DNA of 7,244 bases from Pseudomonadota bacterium (GCA_025360685.1 JANYBR010000462.1:1-7244); one strand, 5' to 3'. Positions 1 through 5,050 are shown, counted from the stretch's first letter. The notes: generated by a model from the sequence alone, not told the origin. Made by a program: numbers and translations.

Positions 1-129
1 CGGCACCGTGTCTCCGTGGAGCCCGGACTTTCCTCCCGCCTTCGCGCTGCGCGCTTCGACGCGGCAAGCGCCGCCTGCCGCGTTGTAGCTCGAAGAGCGT
101 AGACGGGCAGCCATCCAGCCATCTGACGC
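1..129 (-). ncRNA. rnpB: RNase P RNA (class A), 5' part, cut by the window edge
   Basis: This is the catalytic RNA of RNase P, which trims the 5' leader from tRNA precursors. Read on the minus strand, positions 35-18 give GAGGAAAGTCCGGGCTCC, the near-universal 5' core of bacterial RNase P RNA (P4 / conserved region I). It is followed by CACGGTGCCG at 10-1, also typical of the family. Upstream, an 8-bp hairpin (acgcggca at 59-66 with tgccgcgt at 76-83) sits on a longer stem (cgcttcg at 52-58 with cgaagagcg at 91-99, one bulge), in the place and form expected for P3. The 5' end is set at about 129 from the promoter at 136-165. About 250-300 nt of the 3' part, with the distal strands of P1, P2 and P4, must lie left of the window. 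Identity is very secure; the exact 5' end is inferred. Confidence 0.93.
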
Positions 130-135
130 GCCCAT

Positions 136-165
136 AGTATAATGCGCCGATGAGCCAAATCACAA
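136..165 (-). promoter_or_regulatory. Sigma-70-like promoter of rnpB
   Basis: On the minus strand TTGTGA (160-165) and TATACT (136-141) are separated by 18 bp, a good match to a housekeeping promoter. Transcription would start near 128-129, which fits the expected RNase P RNA 5' end. The -35 element lies inside codons 4-6 of the divergent acetyltransferase gene, and the -10 overlaps that gene's own -10. Confidence 0.6.
138..143 (+). promoter_or_regulatory. Perfect -10 box (TATAAT) of the GNAT gene, giving a leaderless transcript
   Basis: TATAAT lies at 138-143, only 6 nt before the ATG at 150, so the expected transcription start is the start codon itself or within a base or two. There is no Shine-Dalgarno sequence in the six intervening bases (gcgccg). 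No clear -35 is visible at 115-120. The box shares four bases with the -10 of the opposing rnpB promoter. Confidence 0.45.
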
Positions 166-620
166 TTCGCCCGGCGGTGACCGCCGAAGCCGCTGCGCTG
201 AGCGCCCTGTGTTTTCGCTCCAAGGCCCATTGGGGCTACGACGCCGAATTCATGGCCAAGGCGCGCGCCGAGCTCACGATCGCGCCCGAGTTGATCGCCA
301 CGGGACGCGTGTTGGTCGCCGTCGAAGGCGGCGGACGCCTGCTCGGCATCGCGTCGGTGGCGCCGCTCGCCAGGCCGGGCGAGTTCGATCTGGTGCACAT
401 GTTCGTCGAACCCGGCGTGATCGGTGGTGGCGCGGGCCGGGCGCTCTTTCACGCCGCTGCGGCGATGGCCAAAGCGCACGGCGGCCGCACGCTTGTCATC
501 CAGGCCGATCCCAATGCGGCGCAGTTCTACCGTCGCATGGGAGCGGTCGATGCGGGCGATGCGCCGTCGGATTCGATTCCCGGGCGCCGCCTGCCCGTAT
601 TGCACTACGCGCTCGCTTAA
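150..620 (+). CDS. GNAT-family N-acetyltransferase
   Basis: This 156-aa protein has the length and layout of a single-domain GNAT enzyme, which transfers acetyl from acetyl-CoA to an amine. The N-terminal ITIRPAV is the usual first strand. Residues 80-87 (DLVHMFVE) form strand 4. The acetyl-CoA pyrophosphate loop (motif A) is the glycine-rich GVIGGGAGRALF at about 89-100. ADPNAAQFYRRMGA (about 119-132) is the motif B helix that packs against CoA, with the conserved FY. The substrate is not predictable. The ATG is the only start that keeps the first strand, and it sits 6 nt after a perfect TATAAT, so translation may be leaderless. The gene diverges from rnpB and converges on the racemase gene, so it stands alone. 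Family assignment is confident; substrate and role are unknown. Confidence 0.88.
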   Translation: MSQITIRPAVTAEAAALSALCFRSKAHWGYDAEFMAKARAELTIAPELIATGRVLVAVEGGGRLLGIASVAPLARPGEFDLVHMFVEPGVIGGGAGRALFHAAAAMAKAHGGRTLVIQADPNAAQFYRRMGAVDAGDAPSDSIPGRRLPVLHYALA

Positions 621-663
621 CGATAGCGCCACCGTACGGCATGTGCCTCCGCACTCGTCTGAA

Positions 664-1359
664 TCAGGACAGCGCCATATCGACCGCTGCCAGCGTGTGC
701 AGCGGGGTGGTGTCGAACAGGGGCACCGTCGAGTCCTCCGGCTTCACCAGCAGCGGCAGTTCGGTGCAGCCCAGGATGATGCCCTGCGTGCCTTGCGCGA
801 TCAGCTTGGCGATGATCGTGCGATAGTTCGCGCGCGAGCTGTCGAGGAATTTTCCGCGCACCAGTTCCTCGTAGATCACCCGGCTGATTTCGTCGAAATC
901 CTCGCCCTGCGGAGTGATGACATCGACTCCATAGCGCTGCTTCAGGCGGCCGCGAATGATGCCGTCATTCTCCATAGTGAACTTCGATCCGAGCAGTCCG
1001 ACGCGCGTCATCCCGGCGCGATCAATTGCCTTGCCAAGCGGGTCTGCGATATGGAGCAGCGGGATCTTCGCGGCTGTCTCCATTTCCGGCGTCGCACTGT
1101 GCATGGTGTTGCAGGCGATGAGCAGGAAGTCCGCGCCGCCCTTGGCCAGAGCGACTGCAACCTCCGCCATGCGCGCATTGGCTTTGTCCCATTGGCCGGT
1201 GCGCTGCAACGTCGACATCTCGTCAAAGTCGAACGAGTAGATGAGGAACTTCGCAGAGTGCACGCCGCCCAGCCGCTTCTGTACCTCGCGGTTGATCAGC
1301 TGATAGTAGACGGACGAGGATTCCCAGCTCATCCCCCCGAGCATGCCGATGGTTTTCAT
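664..1359 (-). CDS. Aspartate/glutamate racemase family protein (YgeA-like)
   Basis: The 231-aa product belongs to the cofactor-independent Asp/Glu/hydantoin racemase superfamily, which interconverts D- and L-amino acids with a pair of catalytic cysteines. The family opening IGMLGGMSWESS is at residues 4-15. The first catalytic cysteine is C83 in ACNTMH and the second is C198 in ILGCTELPLL, so both acid/base residues are present and the enzyme should be active. Length is normal for the family. It resembles broad-specificity enzymes of the YgeA type more than the essential MurI glutamate racemase, so a role in D-amino-acid metabolism is likely but the substrate is not settled. The neighbouring amidase hints at, but does not prove, a link to cell-wall turnover. 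Upstream of the ATG there is only a weak AGG-type ribosome site. It is separated from the amidase by a repeat element and is probably transcribed on its own. Confidence 0.9.
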   Translation of the reverse strand: MKTIGMLGGMSWESSSVYYQLINREVQKRLGGVHSAKFLIYSFDFDEMSTLQRTGQWDKANARMAEVAVALAKGGADFLLIACNTMHSATPEMETAAKIPLLHIADPLGKAIDRAGMTRVGLLGSKFTMENDGIIRGRLKQRYGVDVITPQGEDFDEISRVIYEELVRGKFLDSSRANYRTIIAKLIAQGTQGIILGCTELPLLVKPEDSTVPLFDTTPLHTLAAVDMALS

Positions 1360-1448
1360 GCGGCAAGCCTAACAGGCGCGCGCGGGCGCGGAACCATCAC
1401 AATTGCATGACGGGTCGGAGTTGCCGGCAGGGCTGCACTTGCAGTCCG

Positions 1449-1589
1449 CTGTCATCCCGGAAGCCGGTTCCGAGCAAGTGCGAGGACCGCGGCTGTCCGT
1501 CCATGAGCGGCCGCTCATGGACGCCATCGCGAAACCGTATCAATGGGTCCCGGCTCACACGCGCTGCGCGCGCATGGCCGGGATGACAG
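1449..1589. repeat. 141-bp dispersed palindromic element with 12-bp terminal inverted repeats
   Basis: The element is bounded by perfect 12-bp inverted repeats, CTGTCATCCCGG at 1449-1460 and CCGGGATGACAG at 1578-1589. Its centre carries a 26-bp perfect palindrome at 1498-1523 whose core is GAGCGGCCGCTC. The GGTCCCGGCTC...GGCCGGGATGACA side is of a kind I recall as a common intergenic repeat in alphaproteobacterial genomes (from memory, not searched). It encodes no plausible protein. It fills most of the gap between the amidase stop and the racemase start, so its transcript could fold and act as a terminator or processing site for the amidase operon; that role is inference. The flanks (1360-1448, 1590-1619) show nothing else. 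Confidence 0.75.
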
Positions 1590-1619
1590 AAATGATTGAA
1601 GGTGCGGTCAGAGACTTGT

Positions 1620-2396
1620 TCAGCCCGCGGCCAGCAGCGCGGCGAGAATGGCGGCGCACTCGCCGTCCCATGCTCCGTTTACGGCGGAGGGACGAAAATG
1701 GCGCTGGAAAGCGGTGATGACGGTTTCGAGGGGAACGTCCGTGTGCGGAGGAAGTCCGTAACCGTAGCGGGAGAGTTGTTCTGCCACGTCCACGGTCTCG
1801 CCCCCCACCCGAGGGGGAGGCGACGTGGCGAGCTTACCTCCCCCTTGCCGGGAGGTCGGAGGATTGTGAGCGGCGCGAACGATGCTCGGGGTGGGGGGAA
1901 TCCCGGGCCAGACTCCGATGCCGAATTCGGCCAGCTGCTGCCACGGGAACAGTTCGCCCGGATCCGTCTTGCGGGCGGGGGCGACGTCGGAGTGACCGAT
2001 GACGCGCGCGGCGGGGATGGGATGGCGCGAAACAATGGCGCGCGCCAGATCGATCAGTGCGGCGATCTGTGCTTCCGCAAACGGAATGTAGCCGAACTCA
2101 TGTCCGGGATTGACGAGCTCGATGCCGATGGACCGCGCATTGACGTTGGTCTCGCCGGCCCACCAGGAAACACCGGCATGAAAGGCGCGCCGCTCCTCGG
2201 GGACATGCGCATAGATGCGCCCGTCGCGGTCAATCGTGTAATGCGCGGAGACGCGCGCCGCCGGATCGCAGAGCCGCGCCAGCGCCTCTTCCGCCGTCTT
2301 CATGCCGGTATAGTGCAGCACCAGAATGTCGATGGCAGCGCCCGGTGGGCGTTCGTCGTGATTGGGCGAGCGGCGTTCAGTGATCCTCAAGGTCAT
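1620..2396 (-). CDS. N-acetylmuramoyl-L-alanine amidase, AmpD type, with peptidoglycan-binding domain
   Basis: A zinc amidase of the Amidase_2 family, which cuts the MurNAc-L-alanine bond of peptidoglycan or of recycled anhydro-muropeptides. Zinc ligands are visible by analogy with AmpD: H28 (VLHYTG), H135 and D145 in the GHSDVAPARKTDPG block (134-147), with K143 and E93 (IGIELVN) as likely catalytic residues. All are present. Residues about 202-257 form a PG_binding_1-type domain containing ITAFQRHFRP. No signal peptide is seen, so the protein looks cytoplasmic and more suited to recycling. At 258 aa it is longer than the usual roughly 220-230 because residues about 167-199 come from an inserted palindromic repeat. 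Its ATG is 7 nt after the stop of the siderophore-interacting gene, so it is the last gene of that operon; no strong Shine-Dalgarno is present. I avoid the name ampD because several paralogues share this architecture. Confidence 0.92.
   Translation of the reverse strand: MTLRITERRSPNHDERPPGAAIDILVLHYTGMKTAEEALARLCDPAARVSAHYTIDRDGRIYAHVPEERRAFHAGVSWWAGETNVNARSIGIELVNPGHEFGYIPFAEAQIAALIDLARAIVSRHPIPAARVIGHSDVAPARKTDPGELFPWQQLAEFGIGVWPGIPPTPSIVRAAHNPPTSRQGGGKLATSPPPRVGGETVDVAEQLSRYGYGLPPHTDVPLETVITAFQRHFRPSAVNGAWDGECAAILAALLAAG
1797..1898. repeat. Palindromic repeat inserted in frame in the amidase gene
   Basis: The ends are near-perfect inverted repeats: ccccccacccgag at 1801-1813 against ctcggggtgggggg at 1885-1898, differing by one extra G. 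An inner pair, gggggagg (1813-1820) and cctccccc (1837-1844), makes a second hairpin. On the coding strand it reads as roughly 33 codons without a stop, giving a Pro/Gly-rich peptide that includes NPPTSRQGGGKLATSPPP. Such low-complexity translations of CTCCCCC...GGGGGAG repeats are a known sign of a dispersed repeat inside a gene. It lies exactly in the linker between the catalytic and peptidoglycan-binding domains. Confidence 0.72.
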
Positions 2397-2403
2397 CGCT
2401 TAC

Positions 2404-3165
2404 TCAGGCGTGGTCATGGCCGCCGATGCGGCCTTGGCGCCAGTAACCTTCTGCCGAACACTGGTCCTTGCCAAGACCGCGCTCGATAAGCCGGCGGCGG
2501 ATGGCGCGGACATTGTGCGTCTCGCCGATGATCGAGGCGTGGCCGAGGCCTTGCGGAAACGCGAAGCTCTCGACCGCGTCGTACAGTATCGAACTCGAAC
2601 CTGGCGGCGCGCCATTTCGCGGCAGCCAGGTGATGTTCACGGCGGCGGCGCTTTCGACCGTCTGGCGCTCGGCATCGTCCGCGATCTCGATGAAGGCAAA
2701 GACGCGTTCGGTGCGCGACAGGCCCTCGATCATCGCGAAGAGCGCAGGGATACAGGTCTCGTCGCCGATCATCAGGTGCCAGTCCGCGGGACGTACATAG
2801 GTATGCCCGCGCGGGCCGACCGCAGCGATGCGGTCACCGATGTTCGCGGCGCGCGCCCAATCGCCCGCCGGGCTCTCGCCGTGCAGGACGAAGTCGATCG
2901 CGATCGTATGGCCATCATGCTTGCGGATCGTGTAGTGGCGGCGCGCCGTGGTTCCGTCCGCCTGCGGCAGCTCGATAACCAGATCCTGGCCGCGCTTCCA
3001 CGCCAGTTCGCCAAGATCGTTACCGCCGAACGATAGGCGCAGCATGTTGGCCGTCAGCTGTTCCTTGCCGCTGAGCGTCAAGAGCCAGACGCGACGGCCC
3101 TTGCGCGCCAGGAAGCGGACGGCCTGCAGCAATGGACCGGCGGATTTCGTCTCGGAAAGGCTCAT
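2404..3165 (-). CDS. Siderophore-interacting protein, FAD-dependent ferric-chelate reductase family (YqjH/ViuB-like)
   Basis: The 253-aa protein has the two-domain SIP fold (FAD_binding_9 plus SIP C-terminal domain). Members reduce Fe(III) in imported siderophores with NAD(P)H and so release the iron in the cytoplasm. The flavin-binding signature RHYTIR is at residues 76-81. WHLMIGDETCIPAL (129-142) begins the nucleotide-binding part, and the C-terminus has the family ending GYWRQGRIGGHDHA (240-253). IIGETHNVRAIRRRL (212-226) matches the conserved helix before it. Length is typical and no export signal is present. The stop of the upstream regulator gene and this ATG overlap as TGATG (3163-3167), indicating translational coupling. 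In E. coli the homologous yqjH is controlled by a dedicated repressor, YqjI; here the candidate regulator is the ribbon-helix-helix protein encoded just before. No siderophore receptor or transporter lies in the window. Confidence 0.92.
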   Translation of the reverse strand: MSLSETKSAGPLLQAVRFLARKGRRVWLLTLSGKEQLTANMLRLSFGGNDLGELAWKRGQDLVIELPQADGTTARRHYTIRKHDGHTIAIDFVLHGESPAGDWARAANIGDRIAAVGPRGHTYVRPADWHLMIGDETCIPALFAMIEGLSRTERVFAFIEIADDAERQTVESAAAVNITWLPRNGAPPGSSSILYDAVESFAFPQGLGHASIIGETHNVRAIRRRLIERGLGKDQCSAEGYWRQGRIGGHDHA

Positions 3166-3464
3166 CAGACGAAAATCTTGTAGCTGACAGTTTCACCGTT
3201 TGGGCGCTTCAACGAGAACTCCGCGCCGGCTTCGTGCTCCTGCAACAGCGCCTCGAAGACGCGCACGGCGTTGCGGATGACTTCGGCGTAGGATGCCGCT
3301 TCGGTCTTTTCCTTCAGGCGCTGCAGGCGTTCCATCGCCTGGGGCGGCATTTCAAGCTGAACGCGCGTGGTGGTGCGCTCGGGCGATTCCACCGCGTCGG
3401 CCGCGGCGCGGATCGCTTCCGCGGCAGCGCTGCGGTGGCGGCCATATCTGTGATGTCGGTGCAT
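3165..3464 (-). CDS. Ribbon-helix-helix (RHH) DNA-binding protein, candidate regulator
   Basis: The predicted 99-aa protein has a His/Arg-rich start (MHRHHRYGRHRS), then a likely RHH domain: a beta strand TTTRVQLEMP at 31-40, helix A at about 41-56, a turn, and helix B SYAEVIRNAVRVFEALLQEH at 59-78. RHH proteins dimerise through the strand and insert it in the DNA major groove, typically at tandem operators; many repress their own operon. I chose the ATG at 3464, 16 nt after the upstream stop, over an in-frame start at 3530, because the longer form overlaps the previous gene by 50 bp and only adds a basic tail. The ribosome site is weak (AGGA about 14 nt upstream). The histidine-rich N-terminus could bind metal, which would suit an iron-linked operon, but this is speculation. 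The natural target is the repeat pair at 4079-4129. The RHH assignment rests on pattern only. Confidence 0.72.
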   Translation of the reverse strand: MHRHHRYGRHRSAAAEAIRAAADAVESPERTTTRVQLEMPPQAMERLQRLKEKTEAASYAEVIRNAVRVFEALLQEHEAGAEFSLKRPNGETVSYKIFV

Positions 3465-3480
3465 AGTCTTGTTCTTTTCC

Positions 3481-4032
3481 TTAGTGCGCGGCTTCGCGCG
3501 GGGCTGCCGGCGGTGTGGGATGCGTGCCATTTGAATAATCGTGCGGTTCCAGATCGAGCGGATCGTGGCCGCGGTGATAGGCGGCGAACAGCGCCAGAAG
3601 CGCGATCACGCCGGCGATGACGAAGATGTGGGAAAAGATGAAACTGACCAGCGCGATCACGGCGATCAGTCCCAGCGCGCCCCACAGAACCGGAGCGCCC
3701 CAATAGTGCGGATGGCCGCGATAATCGTAGCGGCGATGGTCGCCGTAATTCTCGCGGATACTCTGGTGCAGCTGGGCGCGGAAGGCCCGCTTGCGCGCGC
3801 GCCATTCGTTGCGCCACTGGCGCCGCCATTCGCGGTGCTGTTCGCGCCTTTTGCGATAGGCCTCGCGGCGCGCTTCGTATTCCGCGTCATCGCGCGGCTC
3901 GTGGCGAACTCGGTCGCCGTTCTGATGATCACCGTTCCGGCGGTCGCCGTTCGCGTGCTCGCCTGGCGCCTCGGCCGGTTTTGAGTCGTCGGCCGGAAAT
4001 TCTTCGCCGATGCCAACTCCAATCTTGCTCAT
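3481..4032 (-). CDS. Conserved hypothetical membrane protein with charged N-terminal arm and helical hairpin
   Basis: I do not know a function for this 183-aa protein. It opens with MSKIGVGIGEEFPADD, which I recall as a conserved start of small alphaproteobacterial proteins (from memory). Residues 17-50 are hydrophilic with an NGD-based short repeat (NGDRRNGDHQNGDR, 28-41). Residues 51-88 are an Arg/Glu-rich, probably coiled helix. Then come aromatic and histidine residues (HRRYDYRGHPHYW, 99-111). Residues about 113-153 are strongly hydrophobic and long enough for two closely spaced membrane helices with a short turn near FSH (132-134). A short Pro/His-rich tail follows. The start is firm: AAGGAG at 4041-4046 (minus) lies 8 nt before the ATG. 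It is first in the operon ahead of the RHH and siderophore-interacting genes, suggesting a membrane accessory to that system. The link to iron is inferred from context only. Confidence 0.8.
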   Translation of the reverse strand: MSKIGVGIGEEFPADDSKPAEAPGEHANGDRRNGDHQNGDRVRHEPRDDAEYEARREAYRKRREQHREWRRQWRNEWRARKRAFRAQLHQSIRENYGDHRRYDYRGHPHYWGAPVLWGALGLIAVIALVSFIFSHIFVIAGVIALLALFAAYHRGHDPLDLEPHDYSNGTHPTPPAAPREAAH

Positions 4033-4040
4033 TCAATTCA

Positions 4041-4046
4041 CTCCTT
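4041..4046 (-). promoter_or_regulatory. Strong ribosome binding site for the membrane protein gene
   Basis: AAGGAG on the minus strand, 8 nt upstream of the ATG at 4032. It is the best Shine-Dalgarno match in the operon, and the only clear one among its four genes, so the downstream genes may depend on coupled translation. Confidence 0.75.
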
Positions 4047-4077
4047 GTGCTCGGGCCAAAGATTGACCCTCGGAGCG

Positions 4078-4105
4078 AATGTATCATCAAATAGTCATCA
4101 GTCAA
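4078..4105 (-). promoter_or_regulatory. Predicted promoter of the iron-reductase/amidase operon
   Basis: On the minus strand TTGACT (4100-4105) and TACATT (4078-4083) are spaced by 16 bp. The -35 matches consensus in five of six bases and the -10 in four of six. Transcription would begin near 4071, leaving a leader of about 38 nt that contains the ribosome site. The -35 lies in the spacer between two 23-bp direct repeats, and one repeat covers the core promoter spacer. Confidence 0.5.
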
Positions 4106-4129
4106 GATGTATCATCAAATACTCATCAG
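4079..4129. repeat. Two 23-bp direct repeats (four TCATCA half-sites), candidate operator
   Basis: Positions 4079-4101 and 4107-4129 are identical in 22 of 23 bases (the only difference is G4094 against C4122) and have a 28-bp period. Each contains TCATCA twice, 11 bp apart, giving four half-sites at 4084, 4095, 4112 and 4123. One repeat overlaps the predicted -10 and spacer of the minus-strand operon and the other lies just upstream of its -35. The position and tandem half-site layout suit a repressor operator. The RHH protein encoded in the operon is the nearest candidate to bind it. It does not resemble a Fur box or an iron-responsive rhizobial Irr box as I know them. Confidence 0.7.
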
Positions 4130-4163
4130 AGGGTAATGTCGGTCGTGCAGGTAGTGCATCAGT

Positions 4164-4192
4164 TTGACTAAATTCCTACTGGTTGATTGAAT
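4164..4192 (+). promoter_or_regulatory. Possible promoter for the 61-aa gene
   Basis: TTGACT at 4164-4169 and TTGAAT at 4187-4192 are 17 bp apart. A start near 4199 would leave a 16-nt leader before the ATG at 4215 and would exclude the alternative ATG at 4191. The -10 is only a four-of-six match. Confidence 0.35.
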
Positions 4193-4214
4193 GGCTCGCG
4201 CGTATGTTGGCTGC

Positions 4215-4400
4215 ATGGGTGTCAAAATCGTCTATCTGCGTCAGGGAGAAAAGCCGCCAGAAGGCGCTCTAATCGTCTCGCTTTCATCCCAGCTAGAAGG
4301 AACGCAAAGAGTACCTTTTGAAAGTGTCGGTAAGTTGATCGCTCGCGCTACCGAAGAGGGTCACGGAGAGGTCTATGTCGAGTTCCAGCCCAACGCCTGA
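4215..4400 (+). CDS. Hypothetical small protein, 61 aa
   Basis: I do not recognise this protein. It begins MGVKIVYLRQGEKPPEG, alternates hydrophobic strands (IVYL, ALIVSLS, EVYVEF) with one helix (SVGKLIARATEE), and could be a small alpha/beta fold. There is no signal peptide or membrane segment. An in-frame ATG at 4191 would add eight residues, but neither start has a good Shine-Dalgarno sequence, and the predicted promoter favours 4215. The base composition here is lower in GC than the flanking operons. Its 3' end overlaps by 26 nt the start of the broken KRPADVIGNAV gene, which has its own ribosome site, so the two formed a small plus-strand operon. Coding status is likely but not certain. 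Confidence 0.5.
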   Translation: MGVKIVYLRQGEKPPEGALIVSLSSQLEGTQRVPFESVGKLIARATEEGHGEVYVEFQPNA

Positions 4401-4500
4401 AGGCCCCCAAGGACAGAAGCGCCCTGCCGACGTGATCGGCAATGCCGTGCTGGTTGCGAAGATCGCGACCGGGGAATGCGTTTTCAACGTGGGTCGATAG
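4375..4500 (+). pseudogene. Truncated small 'GQKRPADVIGNAV' family gene
   Basis: The frame from ATG 4375 reads 41 codons to a TAG at 4498-4500. Residues 10-34 contain GPQGQKRPADVIGNAV followed by VAKIATGE, which I recall as the N-terminal half of a small, abundant alphaproteobacterial protein family (about 70-90 aa, sometimes annotated as RNA-binding). Family members normally continue with an acidic stretch, then an LGRKGG/ARA block and a basic tail ending in AKRW or ARW. Here that half is missing: after IATGE the sequence changes to CVFNVGR and stops. GGAG lies 6 nt before the ATG, so the start is intact. The loss fits replacement of the 3' half by the transposase remnant that continues in the same frame. 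Family recognition is from memory; the truncation is clear if that recognition holds. Confidence 0.62.
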
Positions 4501-4650
4501 TCTCTGCAGCGCGTGGCGCTCTATTTCGGCTGGTACAATTTCTGCCACATCCATGCTTCGCTGCGCGTGTCGCCAGCGATGGCGGCTGGCATCATCGATG
4601 AACTGCTGAGCCTGGCGGATATGGTTCGGCTCAGCGATCAACATGAGAAA
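4480..4650 (+). pseudogene. C-terminal remnant of an IS1-like DDE transposase
   Basis: After the TAG at 4498-4500 the same frame reads VALYFGWYNFCHIHASLRVSP and then AMAAGIIDELLSLADMV. This matches the C-terminal end of IS1-like transposases common in Alphaproteobacteria (pattern ALYxxxYNFxRIHxTLRxTPAMAAGIxDxxWSxxDI), including the YNF..IH motif after the last catalytic glutamate. Only about 45 residues remain; the catalytic domain is absent and the in-frame TAG shows decay. FNVGR just before the stop may be a degraded FSKK block, placing the left junction near 4480. No terminal inverted repeat or target duplication could be found. The family name is approximate; IS identity needs a database search. 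Confidence 0.65.
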
Positions 4651-4676
4651 ACGCAGCCGACACAGGCGCAGCCCGG

Positions 4677-4883
4677 CTACACCAGGCTCGGCGAGCTTGC
4701 GATGTACGGCGGCGGATGTTCCTGGAGACAGTCTTCGCGCATTTCCTTGGCGATGAGCGCCAGCCGATTTGCAAAGTGATGATTCATCTCGGGACGCGCA
4801 CGTATCGTTTCCGACATGATTTGAATTTCATTCGCCATGCGGTGGTAGGCGTTCGGGGTAAGCGGCGGTTGGCCTGAACTCAT
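4677..4883 (-). CDS. Hypothetical small protein, 68 aa
   Basis: I do not recognise this protein. It starts MSSGQPPLTPNAYHRMANEI and has two helical segments: about 10-30 (NAYHRMANEIQIMSETIRA) and 35-56 (HHFANRLALIAKEMREDCL). The tail is Pro-rich. It is soluble, with no export signal. The start is well supported: AGGAG lies 6 nt upstream of ATG 4881-4883 (minus). The frame could be extended to 4961 but without a comparable ribosome site. Its 3' end lies close to the transposase remnant on the other strand, so the C-terminus (EHPPPYIASSPSLV) may have been altered by that insertion. The gene lies downstream of the terminator of the 60-aa membrane protein gene and so probably has its own promoter. 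Confidence 0.6.
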   Translation of the reverse strand: MSSGQPPLTPNAYHRMANEIQIMSETIRARPEMNHHFANRLALIAKEMREDCLQEHPPPYIASSPSLV

Positions 4884-5020
4884 GTCGATCTCCTGTCCCG
4901 ATGAATAGGCGCGCGCCAACCTTAAGAGTTCATGCTCGAATTCATCCACGCATGGGACCAAACTCGATCGGCGGCTTGGCTACGACGATCGCAATGTGGA
5001 AACCGGACGCCCAAAGTTTC

Positions 5021-5050
5021 CCAAAGAGAAAAGCGCGGGTCGCGCCCGCG
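5021..5050 (-). terminator. Rho-independent terminator after the 60-aa membrane protein gene
   Basis: On the minus strand CGCGGG (5050-5045), a 5-nt loop and CCCGCG (5039-5034) form a GC-rich stem. It is followed directly by CTTTTCTCTTT. It begins 23 nt after the stop at 5073. The T tract is interrupted by C, so strength is uncertain. Confidence 0.55.

Noticed and set aside
424..1410. A 328-codon plus-strand open frame over the GNAT end and racemase gene
   Set aside because: Arg/His-rich composition with no domain. It is the complement of a racemase with both catalytic cysteines.
1449..1589. CRISPR or attachment site reading of the inverted-repeat element
   Set aside because: The repeats are inverted and occur once, with no regular spacers and no integrase or tRNA nearby.
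1596..2489. A 297-codon plus-strand open frame opposite the amidase
   Set aside because: A product of high GC on the antisense of a gene with all zinc ligands conserved; no protein-family features.
2362..3036. Long plus-strand frame opposite the siderophore-interacting gene
   Set aside because: Antisense shadow. The minus-strand protein has the RHYTIR and GYWRxG...HDHA signatures.
4079..4129. CRISPR-like reading of the two 23-bp direct repeats
   Set aside because: Only two copies with a 5-bp spacer, lying in a promoter; operator repeats are the better explanation.
4079..4129. Fur or Irr iron box
   Set aside because: The direct TCATCA arrangement lacks the inverted GATAAT-type core of Fur boxes and the TTTAGAA..TTCTAAA form of Irr boxes.
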